NCBI RefSeq assembly: GCF_039969785.1
Contig: NZ_JBDVNC010000037.1
Coordinates: forward strand, 209,532 to 273,531
Direction of reading: 5' to 3'
Origin: Shimia sp039969785
GTDB lineage: Bacteria > Pseudomonadota > Alphaproteobacteria > Rhodobacterales > Rhodobacteraceae
DNA length: 64,000 nucleotides
This document shows, in pieces, positions 25,634 through 34,414 of the stretch. The stretch's first letter is position 1. Each line of letters opens with the position of its first letter. A program made the position numbers and the translations under genes. The notes under the pieces were generated by a model. It saw only the letters and a program-made list of their open reading frames with translations, was not told the origin of the DNA and made no database searches.

Positions 25634-27794
25634 GCCCCGGCGCGCCGTCCAAAACCCGTCCAATCACTGCCGCCCGGTGCCCTGCGTCGCACAACGCCTG
25701 AACCAGATCCGCTGCCTGATCACGCGGAACCGCCGCCAATAATCCACCCGCCGTTTGCGGATCGTGTAACAACGCGGCGCGTGCACCCTTGGCCCCCAAT
25801 ACCGGCGCCGCTGCCGCATTGGCCTCCCAGATGGTGGAATGAATACCGGCCTCAACCGCTTCCAACGCACCCGCATAAATCGGCACTGCGTCCATATTCA
25901 CTTCAGCCGCCACACCAGACGAGCGGCAAATACCCATCAGATGCCCGGCCAACCCATACCCGGTCACATCCGTCATTGCATGCGCGCCCTGCAACAGCGT
26001 CGCCGCATCCCCCTGCGGCCGTCCCATTTCCTGCAAAAACGCCGCCACATCCGCGCCGCGCGCCTGCGCGCGCATCTCTGCCGCCAACAAAACACCAGAC
26101 CCAACAGGCCGCGTCAGGATCAAGGCATCCCCGGCCCGCGCCCCGGCCTGCGTCACCGGCGCGCCATCCACCAACCCGGTCAGCGTCACACCGATACTCA
26201 ATTCGCTGCCCATGCTGGTATGCCCGCCCACAATCTCGGCCCCCGCAGCGTTCAGAACGCCGCCCGCCTCGCGCAATATCTCGGCCATGCTGCGGGCCTG
26301 CAAATCCGCGCTCATGCGGGGCAACGTCACCGACACCAGCGCCCCCTGAGGTGCTGCGCCCATGGCCCAGACATCCCCCAACGCATGCACCGCCGCAATC
26401 CGCGCCATCAACCCGAAATCCTCGGTAAATCCACGCAGATGATCCGTGGTCAGCACCTGTTTTGCACCGCCCACCTGCAAAATTGCGGCGTCATCGCCCG
26501 CCCCGGCCAACACATCAGCCCGGCCCAGTTTTGGCATGCGCGCCACCGCATCGGCCAATGTCTCTGACCCCACCTTGGACCCGCATCCACCACATAACGG
26601 CTGATCAGACACAGCGCCCAAAGCCACCTTTTTTGGCGGCTTTGGCAGCGCCATTTCGGGCAATGTCCGGAACTTCTCCATAAACTTCTGATCGATCCGA
26701 TCTTTCCAGCGCCACAACGCAGGCCCCGCCAAAGTGCGCCCCCACTTTTCAGCCAGCGCCACTTTGCCCCCCAGAGAAATAAGCTTCAGATAGTCTTTCT
26801 GTGGCCGGAACGGACGCAGCGACGCCCCGGTCAGAACCGCACGCAAATTGGCCAGCAGCACTGGCGCCGAACGTACTGCAAACACCCCCGCCTTGGGGCG
26901 CGGCGTCTCGCCCATATGGGCGCAATCACCCACGGCAAACAGATTTTCATACCCCTGAACCTGCAAGGTTTCGCCGACACGTACAAACCCATCCCCGGTC
27001 ACGGGCAGGCCCGTTTCAGCCAACCAGCTATGTGCAAATGCCCCGGCCGCGCCCACCGTCAACGCGCTGTTGATCCGACGCCCGTCGCTCAGCACGACAG
27101 CGTCCGCTTCAACCCGCGCCACTTTGGCATTCACCAACGGCGTGACGCGCAGATCGCCCATCGCGTCCAGCAAATGTCTTGCGGCTGCTTGCGTGCGTCC
27201 GGTGATCCGTGGGCCCGCTTCAACCACGGAAACCCGCGCGTCGCCAACCCGGTTGCGCAACGCATGCGCCATCGCCAGCGACAACTCGGCACCGGCGACA
27301 CCGCCACCGATAACGGCGACATCCGGCGACATCGCACCGGCGGCCACCTGATCCAGAAACGCTGCCCACCGGCTGGCATAAACATCCAGCGGTTTGGCCC
27401 CAAGCCCATGCGCGCCAAACCCTTCAATATCCGGCATCTCGGCATGGATGCCTACGTCTAGCGAGGCGACATCATAGCCAATCTCACCCCGCCCGTGAAC
27501 GGTTATGGTCTGGTCCCTGGCATTGATCGCCGTGGCAGGCGCCATGATCAGTCGCGCCCCGGCAAACCGCGCCAATTGCACCAAATCGATATCCAGCGCG
27601 TCGCGCGTGTAATGACCGGCGATATGTCCCGGCAACATGCCCGAATAGGGCGCCGTCGGCCCCGGATTGATCAGCGTCAACCGCACCCCGGGCAAAAGGC
27701 GCATACCCCACATCCGCAACACCAGCGCATGGGCATGTCCGCCACCGACCATCACAAGGTCACGGGTCAACATCGGAGTTTGCGACATCATCAT
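25617..27794 (-). CDS. selD: FAD-dependent oxidoreductase - selenophosphate synthase fusion
   Basis: Two-domain protein of about 725 aa. The N-terminal part (about residues 10-360) is an NADH-dehydrogenase-like FAD/NAD-binding oxidoreductase (VMVGGGHAHALVLRMW, GGGVAGAELSLAMA, FAVGDCAHM). The C-terminal part is SelD, which makes selenophosphate from selenide and ATP. Its active-site loop reads C-G-G-C404-G-S-K407, keeping the essential Cys and Lys. Such fusions are known in several bacteria. Three consecutive ATG codons (27794-27786) follow no clear Shine-Dalgarno, so the exact start is uncertain. Its neighbour mnmH suggests that selenium serves tRNA modification; no selA, selB or selenoprotein gene is in the window. 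Confidence 0.93.
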   Translation of the reverse strand: MMMSQTPMLTRDLVMVGGGHAHALVLRMWGMRLLPGVRLTLINPGPTAPYSGMLPGHIAGHYTRDALDIDLVQLARFAGARLIMAPATAINARDQTITVHGRGEIGYDVASLDVGIHAEMPDIEGFGAHGLGAKPLDVYASRWAAFLDQVAAGAMSPDVAVIGGGVAGAELSLAMAHALRNRVGDARVSVVEAGPRITGRTQAAARHLLDAMGDLRVTPLVNAKVARVEADAVVLSDGRRINSALTVGAAGAFAHSWLAETGLPVTGDGFVRVGETLQVQGYENLFAVGDCAHMGETPRPKAGVFAVRSAPVLLANLRAVLTGASLRPFRPQKDYLKLISLGGKVALAEKWGRTLAGPALWRWKDRIDQKFMEKFRTLPEMALPKPPKKVALGAVSDQPLCGGCGSKVGSETLADAVARMPKLGRADVLAGAGDDAAILQVGGAKQVLTTDHLRGFTEDFGLMARIAAVHALGDVWAMGAAPQGALVSVTLPRMSADLQARSMAEILREAGGVLNAAGAEIVGGHTSMGSELSIGVTLTGLVDGAPVTQAGARAGDALILTRPVGSGVLLAAEMRAQARGADVAAFLQEMGRPQGDAATLLQGAHAMTDVTGYGLAGHLMGICRSSGVAAEVNMDAVPIYAGALEAVEAGIHSTIWEANAAAAPVLGAKGARAALLHDPQTAGGLLAAVPRDQAADLVQALCDAGHRAAVIGRVLDGAPGLRAAQ

Positions 27795-27998
27795 CCAGCG
27801 GGCTTTCAACAGGGTTTATCCGTGCGATATCCCATTCGGCCCGGCTTGACCACGTGCCCCACACGCCTCACGGTTAATTGTAAAGTTCGCGATCAAAGCA
27901 GCCCGCGCTCCAAGCCCTCGCAACACGGACGCGATACCGACGCAGCACAGATCCAGTATTTTATAACCACGTCAGGGCGATAGAACGGGCATCTCAGG

Positions 27999-28403
27999 TC
28001 AACGCTGAATGCTCTCCAAGTAGATCAAGAGCGCCGCTAACGGGCGTGGTGTAGGCGTGAATATACCGTCGCCGGTCTCAACCGGTACCAGATCACCCTC
28101 CAGCAAATCGCCAAATTCAGGCATGTCCACCCCGGCGACCGGGCCGCGGTTATATCCGTCAATCTGGCTCAGGACATCCGCCACCGGAAAGCTTCCTCCG
28201 GCCCTGCGCGAGATTGTGGCTAAATCGGTTGGGCCTGGAGTCAGGCTGGGCGCAATTGCACCATCCCCACGACCATCGGCACCATGACAAAGCGCGCAGT
28301 TCTCAGCGAATATTTGTGCGCCCTCAGGCGCTTCCGGCATCTCAGCCTCGGCGCAGGCCAGCACCAAAGCGCACAGGCCAATCCCTTGAAACAAAACCTT
28401 CAT
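27999..28403 (-). CDS. Small cytochrome c lipoprotein (third of three)
   Basis: 134-aa monoheme class I cytochrome c. The N-terminal LVLAC lipobox (about residue 17) suggests a membrane-anchored periplasmic lipoprotein. The heme site CALCHGADGRGDG lies near residue 36, with probable axial Met in VDMPEFGD. It shares QIDGY, MPEFG and the C-terminal YLESIQR with the cytochrome at 28814-29176. Its start overlaps the upstream cytochrome stop by 4 bp (ATGA). It is 204 bp upstream of the selD fusion on the same strand, with no known functional link. Redox partner unknown. Confidence 0.88.
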   Translation of the reverse strand: MKVLFQGIGLCALVLACAEAEMPEAPEGAQIFAENCALCHGADGRGDGAIAPSLTPGPTDLATISRRAGGSFPVADVLSQIDGYNRGPVAGVDMPEFGDLLEGDLVPVETGDGIFTPTPRPLAALLIYLESIQR

Positions 28404-28795
28404 TTCTGAATGCTCTTGAGATATTCGACAATATCCGTAATCGGTTCAGAGGTCATAATAGGCTGGCCGCTGGCTGTCTTCATCGCCACATCACGCCCTT
28501 CGAAAAAGTCGCCATAAACCGGCATCGGGCTGCCATGGCTGACCAAAGGATCACGTCCGTCAATTCGTTTTATCACGCGCACCAACGGAAATTCACCATC
28601 ATTCGATGCGCTCAACTGTGTCAGGTCCGCAGGCTTGATCACCATCACCCCGGCCATCGGCCCTTGTCCCATCAGGTCAATCCCATGACAGGTGGCGCAA
28701 TTATCTCGATACAGAGCCGCGCCTTCTTTGGCATCTCCGGCAAGACAGGCGCCCGAAAGCCCCACGATCAGAAACGAAAACACAAGCTTTTTCAT
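28400..28795 (-). CDS. Small periplasmic cytochrome c (second of three)
   Basis: 131-aa monoheme cytochrome c with a cleavable signal peptide (residues 1-19, C-L-A-G). The heme motif is CATCHGIDLMGQG near residue 33, with a probable axial Met in SPMPVYGDF. Related to its two neighbours (RIDGRD, MPVYG, VEYLKSIQK), so the three look like tandem duplications that diverged. Start at 28795 is preceded by AGGATAG. It overlaps the downstream cytochrome by 4 bp and follows the upstream one by 18 bp, suggesting one transcript. Confidence 0.88.
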   Translation of the reverse strand: MKKLVFSFLIVGLSGACLAGDAKEGAALYRDNCATCHGIDLMGQGPMAGVMVIKPADLTQLSASNDGEFPLVRVIKRIDGRDPLVSHGSPMPVYGDFFEGRDVAMKTASGQPIMTSEPITDIVEYLKSIQK

Positions 28796-28813
28796 AGCAC
28801 TATCCTCTTGTTT

Positions 28814-29176
28814 TCACCTTTGCAGGCTTTCGATATAGTCAACCAATGGTCCCAACCTAAGCTCTTCTCCACCCAAAGCCGGGCCAAATTCCGGCATGGC
28901 CCCACTAAAATGATCTGACCGTGCATAACCATCAATCACGTCGGTCACATAAAGCGCAGGAAATGCACCGGCATTGTTTCGCGCCAGCGCCGTCAAATCG
29001 GACGGTGGCGTGATGAGCTTATCTGCAAAGGTACCGTCACCCAGTCCTGTAACACCATGACATTGTGCGCAGTTCTGCTCATACGTCACACGACCGGACT
29101 TCAAATTCATGCTGCATCCGTTCAGCACAACGATCCCGCTAATCGAAATCAAAACCGCCCAAAACCTCCAACCCAT
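28814..29176 (-). CDS. Small cytochrome c lipoprotein (first of three)
   Basis: 120-aa monoheme cytochrome c with a lipobox VVLNGC (about residue 21), hence probably a membrane-anchored lipoprotein. The heme motif is CAQCHGVTGLGDG near residue 36 and the axial Met lies in GAMPEFGP. First gene of the three-cytochrome operon, with a GGGAGAG ribosome site. A palindrome resembling an FNR box is centred about 64 bp upstream of the start, which suggests control by oxygen or nitrogen oxides. Confidence 0.88.
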   Translation of the reverse strand: MGWRFWAVLISISGIVVLNGCSMNLKSGRVTYEQNCAQCHGVTGLGDGTFADKLITPPSDLTALARNNAGAFPALYVTDVIDGYARSDHFSGAMPEFGPALGGEELRLGPLVDYIESLQR

Positions 29177-29233
29177 ATCGTCTCTCCCACTATATCCTCG
29201 CCCTCAGCTTGTCATGATCGTGAACCTGCGGCT

Positions 29234-29247
29234 TTGATCCCGATCAT
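29234..29247. promoter_or_regulatory. FNR/CRP-like box between cytochrome and thioesterase genes
   Basis: TTGATCCCGATCAT matches the FNR consensus TTGAT-N4-ATCAA with one mismatch in the last base. It is about equidistant (58 and 60 bp) from the divergent starts at 29176 and 29308. Binding by an FnrL-, Nnr- or Dnr-type regulator is inferred. Confidence 0.55.
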
Positions 29248-29307
29248 ACCGCGTGACATCCCGTCATACGCCCGCCATTCTCTGCAAAATGTAAACGGGA
29301 GTTCTCA

Positions 29308-29718
29308 ATGACTATGACTGTCGCCAATGCGCAGGCGGTGCTCACATCCGCCTTTGCCCCCTGGGTTCAGGCGCTTGACCTGACCATCACCGGGATCACG
29401 CCAACGGCTGCGACTTTGATGATGCCGATCACCGCCGATCTGACGCGCGTGGGGGGCATCATTTCTGGTCAGGCGCTGGCAGCCATGGCCGACACCGCCA
29501 TGGTGTTTGCGGCGATGGGTCATTTGGGCGAAGCCAAACCCGTGGCAACAACCAATCTTGACACCGTTTTTCTGCGCCCCGGGACAGGCGAAACGATCAG
29601 ATGCGACGCCGAAATCGTGCGCGCGGGCAAGGCGTTGATCTTTGCCAAAGCAACAATGATTGCAATGCCTTCGGAAAAACCCGTTGCAACGGCCACAGCC
29701 ACATTCTTTGTCCCGTGA
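29308..29718 (+). CDS. PaaI-family hotdog thioesterase
   Basis: 136-aa hotdog-fold protein of the PaaI/YiiD thioesterase group. The catalytic helix segment is GGIISGQALAAMADTAMVFAAM, with the Asp typical of the family; the usual HGG is replaced by ISG. The tail LRPGTGETIRCDAEIVRAGKALIFAKA fits the fold. It probably hydrolyses an acyl-CoA, but the substrate is unknown. The start at 29308 follows CGGGAG. A YdcZ-like membrane protein gene comes 16 bp downstream. Confidence 0.8.
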   Translation: MTMTVANAQAVLTSAFAPWVQALDLTITGITPTAATLMMPITADLTRVGGIISGQALAAMADTAMVFAAMGHLGEAKPVATTNLDTVFLRPGTGETIRCDAEIVRAGKALIFAKATMIAMPSEKPVATATATFFVP

Positions 29719-29734
29719 TTACAGGAGCTTATTG

Positions 29735-30181
29735 ATGTCATCCACGTCGTTTTATGCGTTGACCATGCTGATCGCGGGAGTTGGCATTCCAATTCTGGCC
29801 GCCCTTAACGCTGCGCTGGGTCAACGGCTTGGCTCACCGCTCGCGGCCGGGGTTGTCCTGTTTGTTGTTGCATTCTCATGTGCCTTCATTGTCAGTGCGG
29901 CCAGCGGCCATCTTCCTCGGCTGAGCACCCTTCCCGCGGCCCCAAAACACCTGCTTCTGGCAGGATGTCTGGTGGCCTTCTATGTCCTGTCAATCACATG
30001 GATCGCACCAAAGTTCGGCATCGGGAACGCCGTTTTCTTTGTGCTGCTTGGTCAACTATTGTCCGCCGCCGCAATCGATCATTTCGGCCTGTTTGGCGCG
30101 CAATCCTCGCCGATTTCGCTGACGCGCGCTGGCGGAATTGCCCTGATGGCCGCCGGCGTCTGGATGACTCAATTGGCCTAG
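29735..30181 (+). CDS. YdcZ/DMT-type small membrane protein
   Basis: 148-aa protein of the DUF606 (YdcZ) family within the drug/metabolite transporter superfamily, with about five predicted transmembrane helices. The segment GIPILAALNAALGQRLGSPLAAGVVLF is typical. The start at 29735 has a CAGGAGC site; upstream in-frame codons overlap the thioesterase gene. It converges on lolD with a 4-bp overlap. The transported compound is unknown. Confidence 0.85.
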   Translation: MSSTSFYALTMLIAGVGIPILAALNAALGQRLGSPLAAGVVLFVVAFSCAFIVSAASGHLPRLSTLPAAPKHLLLAGCLVAFYVLSITWIAPKFGIGNAVFFVLLGQLLSAAAIDHFGLFGAQSSPISLTRAGGIALMAAGVWMTQLA

Positions 30182-30861
30182 GACGCCACCAAAACACCGT
30201 CCTGTAACTTGACAACCCGGTCCATGCGCGCGGCCAGTTCCATATTGTGTGTCGCGATCAAAGCAGCCAGACCAGTACCGCGCACCAATTCCATCAACGC
30301 CGCAAAAACCTGATCCGACGTGCCAGGATCCAGATTTCCGGTTGGCTCATCTGCCAACAGAATTCGGGGTTTATTGGCCAAAGCTCGACAAAACGCAACG
30401 CGCTGCTGTTCACCGCCCGACATCGCCGCCGGTCGATGGCTTGCCCGCTCTGCCACGCCAACCTGCGTCAGCAATTCCATCGCATTGGCGTCCGCCATTT
30501 CGCGCGCAACCCCATTGGCCAATTGCGGCAAACTCACATTTTCCAGCGCATTAAACTCGGGAAGCAAATGGTGGAATTGATACACAAAACCAACGTCCCT
30601 GCGTCGCGCCACGGTACGCCGTCTGTCCGACCGCCCACTTAACAACTCACCGCCAATTTCCACGTCGCCCGTATCCGGCGCGTCCAGCAAACCCGCAATA
30701 TGCAACAGCGTCGATTTACCCGCCCCGGATGGTGCCACCAAGGCGACCATTTCGCCAGCCTGCAACGTCAGGTCAGCCCCGCGCAACACTTGGACTTCAC
30801 CCGGCAAGCCTTTGTTATACAGTTTAGTAATGCCACTCAGCTTCAGCACAATGTCACTCAT
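30178..30861 (-). CDS. lolD: Lipoprotein-releasing ABC transporter ATP-binding subunit
   Basis: 227-aa ATPase of the LolCDE complex, which releases lipoproteins from the inner membrane for transfer to the outer membrane. Walker A is APSGAGKSTLL, the signature is MSGGEQQRVAF and Walker B is RILLADEP. The gene overlaps the upstream lolC by 8 bp, as is common for this pair, and converges with the YdcZ-like gene. Length is typical. Confidence 0.94.
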   Translation of the reverse strand: MSDIVLKLSGITKLYNKGLPGEVQVLRGADLTLQAGEMVALVAPSGAGKSTLLHIAGLLDAPDTGDVEIGGELLSGRSDRRRTVARRRDVGFVYQFHHLLPEFNALENVSLPQLANGVAREMADANAMELLTQVGVAERASHRPAAMSGGEQQRVAFCRALANKPRILLADEPTGNLDPGTSDQVFAALMELVRGTGLAALIATHNMELAARMDRVVKLQDGVLVAS

Positions 30862-32131
30862 ATCTCAACGCCTCCACCGGGTTCATCCGCGCAGCGCGTC
30901 GTGCAGGAAAGATTGTGACGATAAAGGACAACCCCAGCGACAAAACAACTGCGCTTAACACATCCGCAAACTCAAGCTTCGCTGGCAGGTGATATATGCC
31001 GCGAATGGCCGGGTCCCACGTTCCGCCTCCCATGATCATGTTTACAAATCCGAACACCGGGTCGATATAAACAGCAAACAGGCAACCCAAAATCACGCCG
31101 AGCAGAGTTCCAATAAGGCCAGTAAAGGCTCCGCAAATAAAGAATATTCTCAATATTGATCCTTCGGTCAGCCCCATAGTGCGCAAAATGCCAATGTCGC
31201 GCCCCTTGTTCTTTACCAACATTATCAGCCCGGAAACGATATTCATTGTGGCAATCAAAACCAGAATGGACAGGATGATAAACATGACATTGTCCTCAAC
31301 CTCAAGCGCGCGCAAAAACCCGCCCGAAGCGTCCCGCCATGTCCATACCAGCACCCGATCACCGCCTGCCTGCATCAACGGCACCGCCATCGCGTCAACC
31401 TGATCCGGCACATCAACCATCACTTCAATTTCATCCGCCACTCCGTCGCGACCAAAGAAGGATTGTGCTTCGGCAAACGGCAAATAGGCGCGCGTGCGGT
31501 CAATGTCATATCGCCCGGCTGAAAAGATATAGACGACCTCATAGGCGTTGATGCGCGGCGACGTTCCAAAGGCAGTTTTTACGCCGTTCGGAGAGATGAT
31601 CTTGATCCGGTCCCCAACCGACGCGCCCAGTTCGCGCGCAACGCCTGATCCTATTGCAATGCCCTCTGCAAACCGTGCAATGTCACCATCCCCAGTTTCC
31701 GGGTCGGCAATGCGCGGCAGTTGGATCAGGTTTTCAGATCGGATTCCAAACACTTCCACGCCAGCGTTGCGGTTACGCAAACTGGTCATCACCTGCCCTT
31801 TGATCAAGGGTGCCGCGCGCACCACGCCGGGCACGTCGCGCAGTTTTTCTGCCATCGTGTCAAAGTCGCGGATCGTGCGATCAATTGTGCCTGCCTCGCT
31901 TACCGTGCCGGTCTGATAGATCGTCACATGCGCGTTGGCCCCAAGGATCGTGTCGACAAATTCAGCCCGAAACCCGGACCGCACCGACAAGGTTGCAATC
32001 AGCGCAAAAACCGCAAGCGTTATGCCGATCAGGCTGATCCATGTCATTACGCTGACACCGCCTTCGGCCTTGCGCGCCCGCAAATAGCGCCAGGCAATCA
32101 TCCACTCAAAAGGGGCGAAAGGGGGGGTCAT
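30854..32131 (-). CDS. lolC: Lipoprotein-releasing ABC transporter permease
   Basis: 425-aa inner-membrane permease of the LolC/LolE family. An N-terminal transmembrane helix (near residues 27-47) is followed by a large periplasmic domain and three C-terminal helices of the FtsX/MacB type (LSILVLIATMNIVSGLIMLVKNK). Alphaproteobacteria often carry a single LolC/E-type permease beside lolD, so the symbol is by position. The proS - DUF2937 - lolC - lolD order is typical for Rhodobacteraceae. Confidence 0.92.
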   Translation of the reverse strand: MTPPFAPFEWMIAWRYLRARKAEGGVSVMTWISLIGITLAVFALIATLSVRSGFRAEFVDTILGANAHVTIYQTGTVSEAGTIDRTIRDFDTMAEKLRDVPGVVRAAPLIKGQVMTSLRNRNAGVEVFGIRSENLIQLPRIADPETGDGDIARFAEGIAIGSGVARELGASVGDRIKIISPNGVKTAFGTSPRINAYEVVYIFSAGRYDIDRTRAYLPFAEAQSFFGRDGVADEIEVMVDVPDQVDAMAVPLMQAGGDRVLVWTWRDASGGFLRALEVEDNVMFIILSILVLIATMNIVSGLIMLVKNKGRDIGILRTMGLTEGSILRIFFICGAFTGLIGTLLGVILGCLFAVYIDPVFGFVNMIMGGGTWDPAIRGIYHLPAKLEFADVLSAVVLSLGLSFIVTIFPARRAARMNPVEALRYE

Positions 32132-32182
32132 GTCTGCTCCGTTTATTGTTGGCCGCGACCCTAAGAGCGCACCTGAGTAGGG

Positions 32183-32680
32183 TCAAGCCGCGCGGCGTCT
32201 CCGAAATGGCATGCGGATCAAACCAATCACAAGCGCCATCAGACACATCCCCGCCACAAGACCAACGCCGCCAAATACGGCGCCTTCAAATGACAGCGGC
32301 ATGGCAGGCCGATAATCCTGCCAGGCCGCCTCGGCAATTTCCGCGTCAGACAGGCGTCCTGCGTGATAGGCCCGCATGAAAGGACCGGCGTTCTGTAACG
32401 CTCTCAGATCAGAAGTCAGACGATCATACCGGAACAGCGTGCCTTCCATCGTCTGCGCACGCGCCGCGCCCATCGCACCACCATCTGCCAGCTCCGCCAG
32501 GGCCTCCTGCCGGCTCAGCCCCAAACCACGCGCGTCGGCATCAAATTCGCTCACAAACCGCGTCAACTCATCAACGGCGCCAGCCAGACGTTGGGTATAT
32601 TGCTGCGAATACTCGGGAAATTGCGACAACCCCGCCGCGCCCGATAACCCACCGGCCAATACAACAACACGCCCAATCAT
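32183..32680 (-). CDS. DUF2937 family membrane protein
   Basis: 165-aa protein recognised as DUF2937. A hydrophobic N-terminus (MIGRVVVLAGGLSGAAGLSQFPEY) suggests export or anchoring. A helical central region (VDELTRFVSEFDADARGLGL) and a C-terminal transmembrane helix (VFGGVGLVAGMCLMALVIGLI) followed by a basic RRRR tail complete it. Start at 32680 is preferred over upstream alternative codons because it gives the family-typical beginning. It lies between proS and lolC on the same strand. Role unknown; probably envelope-related. Confidence 0.78.
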   Translation of the reverse strand: MIGRVVVLAGGLSGAAGLSQFPEYSQQYTQRLAGAVDELTRFVSEFDADARGLGLSRQEALAELADGGAMGAARAQTMEGTLFRYDRLTSDLRALQNAGPFMRAYHAGRLSDAEIAEAAWQDYRPAMPLSFEGAVFGGVGLVAGMCLMALVIGLIRMPFRRRRAA

Positions 32681-32865
32681 CCGTGCCCCCTCACAACTGA
32701 CACCCCGCGATACCACAGCGCCGCGCCAATTTCAGCCTATTGCCAGACACAGCCAAGCCCGCGCGCGTTCTTCTGCCGAAGACGTCGCCCCCCTGCGCCA
32801 ATCCCGAGGCCCCAAAGGGCCGAGATATCCTGCGCGCCAAAGGCGCACATTGTGGTTACGAAACT

Positions 32866-34203
32866 TTAGAAGCCGGCGTAAATGCGTGCCACTTTTTCGA
32901 TAGCCAATTCGGGTGTCAGCTCTTCGCTGTCTCCGGTCCGTCGACAGGTCAGCTCGACCACACCGTTTTTCAAGCCACGCGGGCCCACAGTGATACGCCA
33001 CGGCAAACCAATCAGATCCATCGAGGCAAACTTGCCTCCGGCCCGCTCCTTGCGATCATCATAAAGCGGTTCCAGTCCCAGCGCAGTCAGCGACGCATAC
33101 AGTGCCTCGCAGGCTGCGTCGGCTTCTGCATCGCCTTGTTTCAAATTCACAATTCCGCAATGGAACGGTGTCACACCTTCAGGCCAGATGATGCCCTTGT
33201 CGTCATGGCTTGCCTCGATAATCGCGCCCAACAGACGCGACACACCGATACCGTGCGATCCCATATGCACAGGCAGCGACGGGCCCTCGGGCGTCTGAAC
33301 GGTCGCGCCCAGCGCTTCGGAATACTGCGTACCAAAGTAAAAGATCTGCCCCACTTCGATGCCACGCGCTGTGCGCTGACGCGCCTCGGGGATCTTTGCA
33401 AATTCTGCCGCATCATGGGTCTCATCAGTGCGCGCATAGCGGCTGGTGAATTCTTCCAGAACGCCCTGACACTGCGCGACATCGTCAAAATCGATGTCCC
33501 GGTCGCCAAATTTCAGGTCAGTGATATCGCTGTCATAAAACACTTCGGACTCGCCGGTGTCTGCCAGCACCAGAAACTCGTGCGTATAATCCCCGCCGAT
33601 TGGCCCGGAATCCGCCCGCATCGGGATCGCCTGCAATCCCATGCGCTCATAGGTCCGCAGATAGCTTACCAAATGTCGGTTATAGGCGTGCAGCGCGTCT
33701 TCCTTAGTCAGGTCGAAATTATACCCATCCTTCATCAAAAACTCGCGCCCGCGCATTACGCCAAAACGAGGGCGGATTTCATCGCGGAATTTCCACTGGA
33801 TCTGATACAGCGTCAGCGGCAGGTCCTTGTAGCTTTTAACATGGCTGCGGAACACATCTGTGAACATCTCTTCTGCAGTGGGCGAGAACAACATGTCGCG
33901 CCCATGTCGGTCCTGCATGCGCAGCATCTCTTCGCCATACCCGTCAAACCGCCCGGACTCGCGCCACAGATCAGCCGATTGCAACGTCGGCATCAGCATT
34001 GCGATATGCCCGGCGCGCGCCTGTTCTTCGTGCACAATGTTTTCCAGTTTGCGCAACACTTTGAACCCCATCGGCAACCAGGAATAAATTCCGGCACTGG
34101 CCTGTTTGATCATCCCGGCCCGCAACATATAGCGGTGGCTGACAATCTGGGCCTCAGAGGGTGTTTCCTTAAGCACAGGCAGGAAATAGCGGGACAGGCG
34201 CAT
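32866..34203 (-). CDS. proS: Prolyl-tRNA synthetase
   Basis: 445-aa class II aminoacyl-tRNA synthetase of the short alphaproteobacterial type, lacking the long editing insertion of E. coli ProS. Motif 2 (KFRDEIRPRFGVMRGREFLMKD) and motif 3 (GSHGIGVSRLLGAIIE) are intact, and the C-terminal anticodon-binding domain is present. The start at 34203 has an AAGGAGC ribosome site; a further upstream in-frame codon at 34218 is less likely. It is divergent from the acyltransferase gene at 34415. Confidence 0.96.
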   Translation of the reverse strand: MRLSRYFLPVLKETPSEAQIVSHRYMLRAGMIKQASAGIYSWLPMGFKVLRKLENIVHEEQARAGHIAMLMPTLQSADLWRESGRFDGYGEEMLRMQDRHGRDMLFSPTAEEMFTDVFRSHVKSYKDLPLTLYQIQWKFRDEIRPRFGVMRGREFLMKDGYNFDLTKEDALHAYNRHLVSYLRTYERMGLQAIPMRADSGPIGGDYTHEFLVLADTGESEVFYDSDITDLKFGDRDIDFDDVAQCQGVLEEFTSRYARTDETHDAAEFAKIPEARQRTARGIEVGQIFYFGTQYSEALGATVQTPEGPSLPVHMGSHGIGVSRLLGAIIEASHDDKGIIWPEGVTPFHCGIVNLKQGDAEADAACEALYASLTALGLEPLYDDRKERAGGKFASMDLIGLPWRITVGPRGLKNGVVELTCRRTGDSEELTPELAIEKVARIYAGF

Positions 34204-34414
34204 GATGGCTCCTTGCAAAAAGCGTTGGTTGTCTTGTCGTTTATGGCTTTGTGATCAGGCACACAAGTGCGCACGACCCGCAATCACCTCAGCAAAACGA
34301 ATTTGCCCCCCTGCAGCTGAGAAACAGACCGCTCCGCAAATTCTGCCTCGCCCGCTCAGATACATTGCGCCGCCAACGCTTCATGCTAAAAGACGCTTAC
34401 TCCAAGAGGCAGAC

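Noticed and set aside
27795..27998. tRNA or riboswitch in the gap before the selD fusion
   Set aside because: No cloverleaf, CCA end or known riboswitch core could be drawn; only scattered short repeats.
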